A stretch of DNA of 64,000 bases, taken from Symsagittifera roscoffensis. Lineage: Eukaryota > Xenacoelomorpha > Acoela > Convolutidae. The notes under the pieces were generated by a model. That model was not told the DNA's origin. It saw nothing but the letters and a program-made list of their open reading frames with translations, and searched no databases. The stretch covers positions 4,989,954 to 5,053,953 of the forward strand of contig NC_087066.1 of assembly GCF_963678635.1 (NCBI RefSeq). Reading direction: 5' to 3'. This document shows, in pieces, positions 10,881-21,499 of the stretch; within the stretch, counting starts at the first letter, position 1, and the number at the start of each line of letters is the position of its first letter. The position numbers and the translations under genes were made by a program.

Positions 10881-11322
10881 TTTTTCGTTTGATGACTGTT
10901 AATATGTAATTATCGATGTGTCTAATAGGTTGATTCCAATTGTATAAGTGTACTGGTTTGTGTTTATATTGCTTTTTTATTCTTCTTTTTCCTCTTTTTG
11001 ATGAATTTGAAGTTGTTTCTGAGTCGGAAAAATATAATTGATCGTGAATTGGGCAATTTTTATCTATTGATTCTTTTTATTTATAAAGTTCGTCTAAACT
11101 GCTGGTTTCTGATTCTGAAAATGCGTTTCGGTTTTTGGAAAATCTTTTTCGTGTTATTTGTCTTTGTTTGATTATTATTTTTCTTTTTAGTGTTTGTCGT
11201 TTTGTTCTAATATATCCAACTATTTGTGTATGAGGTGTGATTACAAGGTCGTATTTTTTGTTATCTATCTCACAATTGTGTAAAACGATTGTTTGTTTAT
11301 TTCCTAGGTTTTTAAATGACAT
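10855..11322 (-). pseudogene. Small basic ORF upstream of gag, one internal stop (Rev/Tat-like in composition)
   Basis: ATG at 11,322 opens 81 codons to a TAA at 11,077-11,079. The very same frame stays open for about 73 more codons to a TGA at 10,855, overlapping the start of gag. Both halves share a pattern: an acidic/serine stretch (SESETSSLDE; SDSETTSNSS) next to a strongly basic stretch (KRQTLKRK, TRKRFSK; KRGKRRIKKQ). Arg/Lys-rich motifs of this kind bind RNA and mark the nucleus in complex-retrovirus regulators. That parallel is by composition and position only; I recognise no homologue. The single stop either inactivates the gene in this copy or is read through. An element-encoded accessory protein is my best reading. 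Confidence 0.5.
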
Positions 11323-11408
11323 AAGGTTTAGGATGACGGATGCAAAAGGTTGTTAAATGATTTCTATTTTCTTAGACTGTTAGTCCTTACGATTTTTTGG
11401 TTAGCTTA

Positions 11409-11790
11409 ACCTGGGTCTATTTGTTCAGGGTTGGAGAGAAAAGTATATCGATTCCGAAGAATGATTTTTTACTTTCTCGTGGCTAGTATAAGCTAAGGTG
11501 TTAACTTACTTAATCTTACTTAAGGGTAGTGATTGTGTTCAAGGGTTGGAGAATAGTAAATCGATCCACAAGGTTCAGGTATAATTAGAACGCGAGTATT
11601 TCGTTAGATACTATTTTAAACTTACTAAGTCTAAGATTTATCCTGGGTCTGGTAAGAGGGGGGATCAAGTGAAGGATGAATAACCGAAGTTCTTCACTGT
11701 TTATCCTAATTTGAATGATTAGTTTTGTTCAAAAATTTCTATTAGTCCTGGGTTTGTAGAAAGGGTTGGATAGTGAATCGACGTTTGAGG
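11409..11790 (-). promoter_or_regulatory. Leader with three copies of a two-part motif
   Basis: On the plus strand the block AGGGTTGGA..AGT(G/A)AATCGA occurs three times, at about 11,427-11,454, 11,541-11,567 and 11,761-11,782. A second element, CCTGGGT, also occurs three times (11,410, 11,642, 11,747). Spacing is irregular, so this is not a simple tandem repeat. The position is the transcribed leader between the 5' LTR and the first ORF. Known parallel: gypsy carries its Su(Hw) insulator array in just this place. The function here is unknown; packaging, splicing control or protein binding are all possible. Confidence 0.5.
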
Positions 11791-11839
11791 TCGTTAGACA
11801 CTAGCTAAGTGGGTGGGGGAGAACAAAATTGTTCTTTTT

Positions 11840-11934
11840 GATCCAAGGATAGGCCTTGATGATCAAGTTTTAAATTTAATTAAATAGAAAATGATTTAAG
11901 ATCCAATGATAAGCCTTGATGATCTGGTTTTAAA
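11840..11934. repeat. Two 35-bp direct repeats in the element leader
   Basis: The sequence starting GATCCAAGGATAGGCCTTGA at 11,840-11,874 recurs with a few changes at 11,900-11,934, exactly 60 bases later. Both contain CCTTGATGATC. The pair lies between the LTR and the triplicated motif block. No primer-binding site could be identified with confidence in or near it. Confidence 0.7.
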
Positions 11935-12250
11935 ATTAAGTGAATTTAAGTTTAAAATGATTTAAATTTGTGTAAAGAAAAGATTTAGTGTTTTTATGAT
12001 ATTAGTGAGCTTATGAATGCTGTTATGTTTAGGTGATGAAGCTGGAACAACAGGATGATTTCTGATTACTAACCGTTTATTGTCATGCTACTAATTTTTA
12101 TTTTGATTTTTCAATAAATATTTTTCAAACATGTTTTGTATATTACTGCAGAATTTAGGAAAACGATCTGAGATCTTTTTATCAATCGTTATTGTATATT
12201 AATAATTTTGTTTAGCGCCTGAAATGATTATGAAGATTGACTTCAAGATT

Positions 12251-12595
12251 TTATGTTTGCAAATGAAAATCTAAATTCATTGCTAATAAAATTCTAAATA
12301 CAAAAGTTTGTGTTGGCTTTTGCCGAACTATCATATAACTATATGGTAAGTTTCTACTTTGTTGTATGTCGTCTCTGGTTCGAGGTCTTCTTCCAATTCC
12401 GGGTAGTTCTGTTATCGTTCGGAATATTGGCTCTGATCTATTGAGTCGTAGAGACATTTCGATTAAATTATCGTCGTATAACATTTTGTAAATGTTTTGT
12501 CTAATTTCTAATCTATTATTGGTTAATTCTAAGCTACTAAGGTCTTGTTCGAGACTTATGGTCGCACCAGATGAGTTAGGACCGATGTGGTTAAC
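12251..12595 (-). CDS. Short ORF in the LTR-proximal region, function unknown
   Basis: The minus strand is open from 12,595 to a TAA at 12,251 (about 114 codons); the first ATG is at 12,484 and leaves 77 residues. Composition is protein-like, not AT-noise: Leu/Glu-heptad-like start (LEQDLSSLELTNNRLEIRQN), then many Arg and Thr, with GIGRRPRTRDD in the middle. It lies inside or just after the 5' LTR, upstream of the leader repeats, so if it is in the LTR it should recur at the 3' end outside this window. It could be a further accessory ORF of the element or a captured exon. I recognise no homologue. Confidence 0.35.
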   Translation of the reverse strand, partial: VNHIGPNSSGATISLEQDLSSLELTNNRLEIRQNIYKMLYDDNLIEMSLRLNRSEPIFRTITELPGIGRRPRTRDDIQQSRNLPYSYMIVRQKPTQTFVFRILLAMNLDFHLQT

Positions 12596-12839
12596 TCATA
12601 GAGTAATTTCGGATAGGGTACACCGTCTGCTCGTCACGCTATCTTATTTTCGGCCGGATAGATTCGTGCAACTTCTTAGTCTAATACCGATCCTAATCTT
12701 ACTCTTATACTTATCTAGTCTCAGGTTGTTTAACTAGTCTCTGCTAGGCTCAATAGATCTAGGGTATACTGGTTTATTGCGGCTGCTGAAGTTCTCGGGA
12801 GAGTCCAACTAATTTCTAAGTTAAATTCAAATCTCTCTG

Positions 12840-12872
12840 GTGCTGAAATTACAAGTAATTTCAGCACTTACA
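12840..12872 (-). repeat. 5' LTR terminus with perfect hairpin
   Basis: Read on the minus strand the element starts TGTAAGTGCTGAAATTAC at 12,872, followed by a 2-base loop and the exact reverse complement: GTGCTGAAATTAC at 12,840-12,852 pairs with 12,855-12,867. The TG start, the change from A/C-biased to ordinary sequence at this point, and AATAAA ~95 bases inside (12,773-12,778) support an LTR 5' end. The inner LTR boundary cannot be fixed without the 3' LTR. Confidence 0.6.
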
Positions 12873-15724
12873 AATAACTGGATTGTTAGTCAGATGGATC
12901 ATGATTGGTTAATATTAAATACTTTACATTGGTAAAATATCTAATTTATCCAATCATAAAATGTAGTTTAGATCAGGTTCCAAAAGTTTCATTTGGTTTA
13001 GAAATGCTTATGTTATTATTAATATCATAGAAAAATAAAGGTGCCACGAATCAAGCCAACGGGGCAGAATTGGAAAAATAAGGACTTGAGTATCCGTAAA
13101 AAGTGAAAAACAGAATCGAACCGCCACATTGTTTAAGAATGTCGAAATATTTAATGCATTTAAATTCACTAAAAATGATCTTGTTAACTACTCTTCCTTT
13201 TCGATTTTCAGAAATTCAACTTTTGCTGGCACAGTTTCAATACTTGACAACAATTTTTGGATCAATAGACCAAGTTAAGATCCTCCACCCCAGCGTTGAA
13301 TTTAATTTAATTTTGATAAGCGCTGCGTGTAAAATGCTCTTTTCTAATAGGCTGAAAATTCGAAATCAGAAGCAGATAATATGTGTTTAATTAAAGTTCG
13401 TTAGGTAAAAAGTATACGAACGCGCGTAAATGAAAACTCAATTAATTGGTGTCATTTTCGAGATGCATATTTTTTTATACAGAAATGGTTTTCAAATCTA
13501 TTACATTCATAAGGGGCGAAATAGTTAACAAGATATAAAAGGAAGAGAACAGATGACAAGATCCCGAAAAATAACATTTGTAATAATTTCAGGAATTTGA
13601 ACAAATTAAAATTCGACCTGAATTCCCTTCGGCTTGCAGTATCGTCGGCTTTTTGCGATCAGACATAGACTCGAAAAATGACACATGCACTAACGTGAAA
13701 GATCTTGAATAGATCATGTTTGGCTTAAACTGAACTAAATTGGATTTGTATTCGTCTGAATTCCAGACAGAAGGGAAGCAGAAAAGCCTAATGTTGTCAA
13801 ATGATTACGATTCAAGTGATGAAATCTTGCCCGGAATTAGTTTGTTCAAGTCAAGCTAATTGTAATTGCTCAATCTGCTTCTAAAACCGGTTGAACAATA
13901 ATTGAACAAAAGTTTACTTAATTAAATTTTCCCGCGCAAACAAATTTAATTCTGCAAAGTTGAAAAGGAGTCGGTGCCGACGCAGATTTTTGATTTTTTC
14001 GCAGAGGTTGCAGCAAAGTGGCAATTTTTTAAAAAAAATTCTTTTCTTATTTTCTGGTTATCTGTCTAATTGGCACATTGACTCAGATATGGGCCATGGG
14101 CTTCTTACGGTTGCTGAGAGGGCATGGCAAAATCTGCAGAGCAGAGTTCTGAATAATTCGGGTACTTTCAAAAATCGCAGACAATCTTGGTTTTTTGGCT
14201 AATTCGGTTCCACAACATTAAATAATGAAATATTGTCTATTTGAGCCATGACAAAACGACAAATATATTCGATCTTCATACTTAACCTTGTAAAGCCACT
14301 CGTTAGAAAAAAATTGATGCTTCTGCGTGAAGGGGGGGGGGTGGCTGGGGTCGGTGTTTGGTGTTTGGGAGAAAGGAAGGAGCTGATTATGGGATCTACT
14401 TAACAATTGCCCCCTTTCAACAACGAATTTTCGATTTTCGATCAATCAGCTTAAAGCAATTCGAATTTAACATAGAACGCGTTTCTCGTTGCAAGGTGCA
14501 ATTTTTTCACATGTTTTACCGTTGAGTCCAAAGGTAAGGCTAGTTGTTATTTAAACTTCTAGGTACCATAGGAGGGGTCAATGATTAGAAATTGTATTTT
14601 GGGCTATTTTCTGACCTAGGTGATATGTCATAAAATAAAAAATGTTTCGGTGCCCTCTAGTTGTAACACAAATTCAAAAATCAGCTAAAATTTTTCAAAC
14701 ATTGTTCGATATACGATGCACATATTATTTGCATTTTTCTGCCTAAATTTGCCAAATCAGTTCGCACACCTTTTGCCCATTTCCCTTTGAATCCAATTCT
14801 CTGGGTTATTGTCAACTACGGTTACAAGGGTTAAAAAATTGATTTTGCTTCAATTTTTTTTACTATCAAAAATTTAGCTGCGGATAATATCCATTAAGAG
14901 GGGATATAATCAAGAACACCCCATGCTTCAACAATTAATAAAAAAAGGGCTTGAAATACTGATTATTGTATGAACATGCTAACTTGTCCCAACATAATCT
15001 ATTAAATTTGATACAGAATTGAAAAACCGTATGTATATGCTAAACCTCAGATCGCTTTGCAGAATTTAGGCACTGTGCCCCGCAGATTTTGCCATACCTT
15101 CTGTTGAGTTTCGAAAACAATTATCGGTTTATTTGGTGGTGATAACAATACTCGATACAATTATTGTCTGTGCTTACCGCTTTGATGATCAGCTCGTCAA
15201 AGTAATCAATTTCTACAAATGGTGGTCAGGTTTGTTCTCGAGATATAATCACATTAATTTTGGGAATGAAGGTTAGTTTGCTTTTTTACCATATTTAATC
15301 ATATTCAGATTACTCGGTGCTACTGACAAATAGGTCTCAAGAAGACCGACCTATCGGTGAAGTCCTATTTGTACCAAGTTTCATTGGTACCAAAACTTTT
15401 GAACTGGACTTCTGATTGGTCGAATTGTGAGCCAACGAATTATTACTTTAATTTTCTACTGTTCAAATAGAAGAAAACTAAACAGCAGAATAGTGACCGC
15501 CGCAGTCGCGTCAACGTGTTGCTAGCTTGCAAACACAGGGTAGGACTATATACGAAATTTAGAACCGGTTATCGCCCACAGGCGACCTTAAACCAAGAGT
15601 TTAAAATAGTCGGCCTAGTGGTCTTTGGCCAATTGAATATTTTCGGTACTAACGCGATTGATTTTTTATTTTGGTACAAATGGGAAAGATTTATCATTTG
15701 GGTATTCGTAAGGTGGAGTGCGGT
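12873..15724. other. Intergenic DNA, no gene seen
   Basis: Stops in all frames at short intervals; the few short frames show no protein-like composition. The only local feature is a run of ten G at 14,332-14,341 followed by further G tracts (TGGCTGGGGTCGG), on the plus strand, which could form a G-quadruplex or merely be an unstable homopolymer. Confidence 0.6.
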
Positions 15725-15873
15725 CTGTATTTAGACAACCGCGTATTCAGACACTGTATTAACCATTAAGAATCGTTATTTACGAAATAATTAATTATTA
15801 ATTATTCATTTCTTCCTGGTCTCGATTCTGATTGGTTAATATAGCGTCTGAATACGCGATTGTCTAAATACTG
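15725..15873. mobile_element. 149-bp foldback (MITE-like), 51-bp arms
   Basis: Arms 15,725-15,775 and 15,823-15,873 are inverted copies of one another with only a few mismatches, around a 47-bp AT-rich spacer. The shared core is GTATTTAGACAA..GCGTATTCAGAC. Nothing is coded. The size and structure fit a miniature inverted-repeat element, or a solo foldback whose transcript would fold as a long hairpin. No flanking target duplication is obvious. Confidence 0.7.
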
Positions 15874-16406
15874 CTACGTAACCTTGGGTGCTAAGGGTTT
15901 TAGCAGACCGGTTTTTTTTAGCAGATTCAGAACAATTTGAACTGTTGTGCAAATTTGAACTGTTGTGCTTCTGAAATTGATAGTTTTGTTGACAAATCGT
16001 GAGATAATTAACTTAATTGGGGAAACTTGGCCTCAGACTGAGCGTCTTTTTGAGTCTGTCGATCAATCATTCATCACTTTATTATGTTGGTCTGCTAAGA
16101 GACTCATTTATCATTTTTTATGCCAAAAGATTGGTCTGCTAAACGATCGGTCCCCGTAACTTTGTTAGGTGCCAGTGATTTTAGTAAACTCAGAACAATT
16201 ATCAAGAGTGATAGCTAACTTCAAACACGGCATTGGCGCAAAAAAAATTGTGGGCCAAGGACCGAAGACAAAATTAGCCGAAAGTCAATTTTTGAAAAGA
16301 AGCAATTGCCATTCAATAAAAATGAATTAAATGAAGCAATAGTTTGCTTCTTCCATAACGAAACCCTTGAAAAATAGAATGTGATGAAATAAAAAATAAT
16401 TAAAGA
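15874..16406. repeat. Third, diverged partial copy of the 1.4-kb repeat plus flanks
   Basis: The part 15,958-16,152 matches 16,630-16,820 and 18,476-18,668: all share GTTGACAAATCGTGAGAT, a run of ATCAATCAT.CATCACTTT, and GATTGGTCTGCTAAACGATC. It is more diverged than the other two copies and covers only their central ~195 bases. The remaining DNA here holds no gene. Confidence 0.75.
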
Positions 16407-17798
16407 AAATTTGAAGATATATTGTTTTTTTCTGCCGTTTCTATATTTGGCCAATATCAATACTCAGTCCCTGGATATGTTTTTTTTTCTTTCCAATAAT
16501 TAGATTACTAAAATTTGATTGGCTGATTTTTCTCCCGCATTTAATCCTTAACGTTCGAGGGATTCCGCTGCGTTTCAATTCAACACGAGTGTTATTGTGC
16601 GCGTAAATCTTTGTTTTGCTGCTAATTTAGACTGTTGTGTTTTTGAAGTTGATAGTTATGTTGACAAATCGTGAGATGATTGAAACAATTGGGCAAGCTA
16701 GGCTCCAGACTGAACGTTTTTTGTCAATCAATCATTCATCACTTTTTTACGTTGGTCTGCTACACGACTCATTTTTCACTTTTTATGCTAGAAGATTGGT
16801 CTGCTAAACGATCGGTCACCAATTTATGCGTTCAGCCATAAGTACATGTAAAACAACTACTAAAATAGAAAATTTGAGGGCGGGGGAGAGAGGAAACGCG
16901 CCAAAAAATCAATCGCGTTTTTACCCAGCTCATTTAATTGGCCAAAGACTCCGACTATTTTAAAATATAGTTTTGATATAGGCTGTACGCGTTAAGCGCG
17001 CGTCGCCGCTTCGCTGCGATAACTGGTTCTTGATTCTGTTGGATTCTTACGGAGGCGCTCAGCAGTGTCGAAGTACAACAGTGCCGGAAAAAGGCAGGGA
17101 ACTTTCAGAAAACTTTATACGCAATTTCTAAAGAACGGCAAATTATTGACGCTAATTAACAAAGAAAATCACTCCACAATTTCGGCGCCAAAATGTCTGA
17201 AACTGCTAATTAAACAGTTTTTTTTGGCGCCTAAACATCTAAATTGCAAAATTTTTCTCTCAAAATCTTTAAAAGTCACTTAAGATTGTTAAAGTTTTGT
17301 TCATATTTTCGGCACTGTTGAACAATGTTTCCATTTTCGGCTGATTTGTTTTTCTCGTCACTGTTGTACTTTGGCATTGTTGTACTGTCCCATTCGAACT
17401 GGTTCCCATCCCCTGTTGGATAGCTCGCAACAACGCTGTCACTATTCTGGCGTTTAGTTTTATGATGTTTGAAGAGTAGACATTTTGTTAAATAAGAAGA
17501 AGTTAGCGTAAAATTCGCCCAATCAGAAATTAAGTTGAGTGACTTTGTTTCAAGAGGGACTGACTTTTTCGTTTTCGTACAAATGAACGGTGGTACAAGT
17601 GGGATTTCACCACATTCTCGTCAGATATGGTTTTATAGGCATGCATTGGTAAAGTGACAATAGCTATTAGCAGTCCTTATGAAATCAGAATATAAGATTT
17701 TTTTCGGGTTAACCACTAGTTTAACATAATCACTTGAATCCTTTTTTGGTTGTATGAAATAAAAATCAGACGTTTATTCGCTCATGGGGCCAAGAGCT
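16407..17798. repeat. 1.4-kb direct repeat, copy 1
   Basis: From AAATTTGAAGATAT (16,407) to the CAAGAGCT at 17,791-17,798 this stretch aligns end to end with 18,255-19,642. Landmarks in both are CGAGTGTTATTGTGCGCGTA, a GGGCGGGGGAGAGAGGAAAC block and GTCGCCGCTTCGCTGCGATA. No long ORF is present. The inner part 17,063-17,379 is bounded by inverted repeats: AAGTACAACAGTG on the left and CACTGTTGTACTT on the right, so a ~315-bp MITE-like unit sits within the larger repeat. The larger unit could be a non-autonomous transposon or a segmental duplication. Confidence 0.8.
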
Positions 17799-18254
17799 CC
17801 CGGGATGACCGAAACTTCTTATCATACAATTCCCATATATGAGAAACTTCTTGTCATACAATTCCATACGTACAGAAAATTGTACCAAGTCTCTATGATA
17901 AACATTTTTCCATAAATGAAAATTGTATGATAGGTGTTTTTCCATAAACCAAAAAGTTTGATTTTTTCTTTCTAAAGTTGTTTTCTGAAAAATTTTTGGT
18001 TGTGTTTGCAGCCGCACACAAGTGACAAAGACCTTGGTTACTCAAAGCACCAAAAGTTGGACGGTCTTTGCATTTACAGGGTTGGGTTGTCTTTCACAAT
18101 CGATATAACAAAAGTAACCAACTTTTTTTTTGGCAAAATTTTTTAAAGGTGATTATTTTAAATTTTTGAATTTTCAAATTATCAGACATTGATCAAGGCA
18201 TATATAAACGTCCCATACAAAGGAAATAGGAGTTTTCCGCGTTTTTGAAGACGA
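17799..18254. other. Spacer between the two 1.4-kb repeats
   Basis: About 455 bases unique in this window. It has no ORF worth naming and several short repeats of a TTCCATA..AATTGTATGA type around 17,820-17,960. Nothing else seen. Confidence 0.5.
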
Positions 18255-19642
18255 AAATTTGAAGATATTGCTTATTTCTGCCGTTTCTACATTTGGCCAA
18301 CATCAACACTCAGTCCCTGGAAATGTTATTTTTTTCTTTCCAATATTTAGATTACTAAAATTTGATTGGCTGATTTTTTTCCCGCATTTGGTCCTTTGCG
18401 TACGAGGGATTTTGCTGCGTTTCAATTCAACACGAGTGTTATTGTGCGCGTAAATCTTGGTTTTGCCGCTAATTTAGACTGTTGTGTTTTTGAAGTTGAT
18501 AAGTTTGTTGACAAATCGTGAGATGATTGAATCAATTGGGCAAGCTAGGCTCCAGACTGAACGTTTTTTGTCAATCAATCATCCATCACTTTTTTACGTT
18601 GGTCTGCTACAAGACTCATTATTCACTTTTCATGCTAAAAGATTGGTCTGCTAAACGATCGGTCACCAATTTATGCGTTCAGCCATAAGTACATGTAAAA
18701 CAACTACTAAAATAGAAAATTTGAGGGCGGGGGAGAGAGGAAACGCGCCAAAAAATCAATCGCGTTTTTACCCAGCTCATTTAATTGGCCAAAGACTCCG
18801 ACTATTTTAAAATATAGTTTTGATGTAGGCTGTACGCGTTAAGCGCGAGTCGCCGCTTCGCTGCGATAACTGGCTCCTAATTCTGTTGGATTCTAACGGA
18901 GGCGTTCAACAGTGTCCAAGTAAAGCAGTGCCGAAAAAGGTGGGAAAATTTCAGAAAACTCTAAACTCAATTTCTAAAGAGCGGGAAATTATTGACGCTA
19001 ATTAACAAAAAAATCACTCCAATTTTGGCGCCAAAATGTCTGAAACTGCTAATCAAACAATTTTTTTGGCGCCAAAACATCTAAATTGCAAATTTTCTCT
19101 TCTAAAATTCTTAAAAGTCACTGAAAAATGTTAAAGTTTTGTTCATATTTTCGGCACTGTTGAACAAAGTTTCAATTTTCGGCACTGTTGATTTAGTTTT
19201 CTCGGCACTGTTGTACTTTGGCATTGTTGTACTGTCCTTTCTAACTGGTTCCCATCCTCTGTTGGATAGCTCGCAACACGGCTGTCACTATTCTGGCTTT
19301 TATTTTTCTGATGTTTGAAGAGTAGACATTTTGTTTAATAAGAAGAAGTTAGCATAAAATTAACCCAATCAGAAATTCAGCTGAGTGACTTTGGTTCAAG
19401 TGGGACTGACTTTTTTCGTTTTCGTACAAATGAACGGTGGTAGAAGTGAGATTTCACCACATTTTCGTCAGATATGGTATTTATAGGAATGCGGTAAAGT
19501 GACAATTGCTATTAGCAGTCATTATGAAATCGGAATATAAGCTTTTTTCGGGTTAACCACTAGTTTAACAGAATCACTTGAATCCTTTTTTGCTTATATG
19601 AAACAAAAATCAGACGTTTATTCGCTCATACGGCGAAGAGCT
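18255..19642. repeat. 1.4-kb direct repeat, copy 2
   Basis: Partner of 16,407-17,798, with scattered substitutions and small indels. Its inner inverted-repeat unit spans 18,910-19,226. Next to the right inner repeat the short phrase CGGCACTGTTG occurs three times between about 19,150 and 19,215, where copy 1 has slightly altered versions. No gene. Confidence 0.8.
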
Positions 19643-20000
19643 AACACACCTGCCGATATAGACAAAAGTCTTCAATTACGGCGATGACCTGTTTTTTTTT
19701 GTAATCGGAAACTTGTTCGCGGGACAAAAAAACAATTGAAGTTTCTGCGGAAATAAATAAAAAAAATTGAAAGGCTACTTTGAGTATTTGAAAGCGTGGA
19801 GGAACTTTGTATTGGGTGTGTTTTAGTTTTTTTGCTTTCGACGGAAAATCAGGTACGACATACAATCATACAATTTTGATGAGTATTTAAGTTAAAGTTT
19901 TGGAAAATTTTTGGAAACTTTCTTTCGTCGTTCGGTATTTTCTTTATTCAGAAAAGGGCATTGAACAGCATCTTTTCTTTGAAGTTTTACTAACTTTGAA
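19643..20000. repeat. Repeat shared with 23.1-23.4 kb
   Basis: 19,723-19,936 recurs at 23,135-23,393 in the same orientation (CTACTTTGAGTATTTGAA and TTTCTTTCGTCGTTCGGTAT are in both). The later copy has an extra ~45 bases beginning GGGACTAGGC. The last ~60 bases occur a third time at 24,744-24,803. This marks the left margin of the 25-kb repeat array. Confidence 0.75.
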
Positions 20001-20759
20001 TCCTCGGTTTGCAATAGTGCGAAAAAAATACAAATGCCAATATACATGAGCTTTTCTCCTCCTTTTTATTTTTTTTTCAGTTATTTCGAGTCCGAAAACA
20101 ATTGGAAAACTTTTTTCAATACTTAGAACGTTTTGAAGCAAGTTGAAAAAACTCAAGAAAAATGAGCATCGAAAAATGACTGCATACAGAGAAAACTGTA
20201 GAAGTGGCCAGATCGAAGTTTTCAGCTTGAAGTAAGTAAAAATAATTATTCCATTAAATTTATAATGGGTGATTCAAGCAGCAAAAACTGTTTTTGTTTT
20301 TAAGTTTGAGTTTTCTCTCTTAATATTAGTTGATAAATTTTTCTGAATAAAAAAGTTTTGGATGGTGAAATGAACAGTAAAATCGATTTTTCAGCACGGT
20401 TTTTTTGCTACGTAAGCAAGTTAAAGCCCACTGAGAAGTAACTTTTAATTTTGGGACCCCTCTTCATTCACTTCTTATCTATGTTGTCTCCTATCCAGCG
20501 TAGTGAAATGAGTAAATTCTAAAATTAATCCTACAATTTTTAAATTAAACTTTTTGTAGGCGATGGAAATTTTGTGTAGGATGGGTTGTGTCAACTTGAT
20601 TCAAGATACCCTCAGGAAAGCTCATTAAAGTGAATATTTTTAAAACAGTATAAATTGTAATTTGAACCTCAAAAAACTGTCTTAGTGTCAAGCAAATTTG
20701 GATCAGATCGAAATTGATTTTCGTTCGTATTCCATTCACTTTTTAATACAGTAAAATGA

Positions 20760-21170
20760 AGAGAGATAAAAAATTGAAAAACCATTGAGATATTTTAAAA
20801 AGCTTCTGAAAAAATCTTGATGCCAATGATTTTCCAACTTTGAAGAACGTGCGCCGAAAATGATGTGTTTTTTTTTGCAACAACCAACACAAAAGTTCTG
20901 AAATAGTTATTTTTGTTGTTTTTCTTAAAAAATTTGCTGGTAAGTGAAATAATTTTTCTTATTTTTTAGTGGCGGAAAGTGTGTGGAAGAATGCAGCTTT
21001 CTGGCCAAAAATTAGAAAAATGTTCAAATTGTTTTTTTGACACTCAGTAGTAGTTAAAACGTAGTTGAAAGATGCCCGAGGGAAAAAGAGCCCGCACCGA
21101 GGCCATCTTCAGCTACGTTCTATTTGTTGAAAAGTATGTTTTTGCTCTTTCTGTTTGATTTTGCTCTTTC
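20760..21170. repeat. Repeat with short imperfect hairpin, inverse copy at 27.9-28.3 kb
   Basis: The stretch aligns in opposite orientation with 27,885-28,330. Inside it a stem of about 21 bp is formed by AACGTAGTTGAAAGATGCCC (from 21,058) and the inverse sequence ending at 21,119, with loop GAGGGAAAAAGAGCCCGCAC. In the other copy the stem is at 27,918-28,024. Both hairpins retain pairing even where bases differ. Confidence 0.65.
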
Positions 21171-21499
21171 AATTGTTATACCCAGGCTTTTTTTTTCAAA
21201 AAGGAGCCTGGAAATTGCGCGAAACTATGCAAATTTCATTCTTTATTCTTGCCTTGTGGTGAAAGATTATGAGTGGAAGGGCAAAAACATACTTTTCATC
21301 CCGAAAATTTTGTCTGTGAAAAATTTGGTCTGTGAAAAAATACGGAGTAGTTTTGTTTTTTGTCATTTTTGGTAAACTCTCAGTTTTTTCCAAAGATAAA
21401 ACATTAAGTTTTCTTTGTTTATAACTGCAAAACGGAAAGTAATTACGAACTCGGTATTTGATCATCCATATACGCATTCTTAATATTCTAATTTTACTG

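Larger units (their letters stand above)
1..12872 (-). mobile_element. Env-bearing Ty3/gypsy-type LTR retroelement, degraded, 3' end outside window
   Basis: Seen: on the minus strand, from right to left, an LTR start (12,872), a repeat-rich leader, a small basic ORF, gag, a CCHC knuckle and aspartic protease, RT, RNase H, integrase with GPY/F, a start-less ORF and a signal-peptide-bearing envelope-type ORF running off the left edge. Family knowledge: integrase placed after RNase H is the Ty3/gypsy order (in Ty1/copia it precedes RT), and an env ORF downstream of pol is the errantivirus/retrovirus arrangement. The strand is A/C-rich, unlike the flanking DNA. The copy cannot be autonomous: two frame breaks, an internal pol stop and a catalytic-site substitution are visible. 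The 3' LTR and target-site duplication cannot be checked because the left end is missing. Confidence 0.93.

Noticed and set aside
13100-13125. GGTTCGATTCT-like B-box on the minus strand
   Set aside because: No A box or cloverleaf can be built in the 80 bases upstream; not a tRNA gene.
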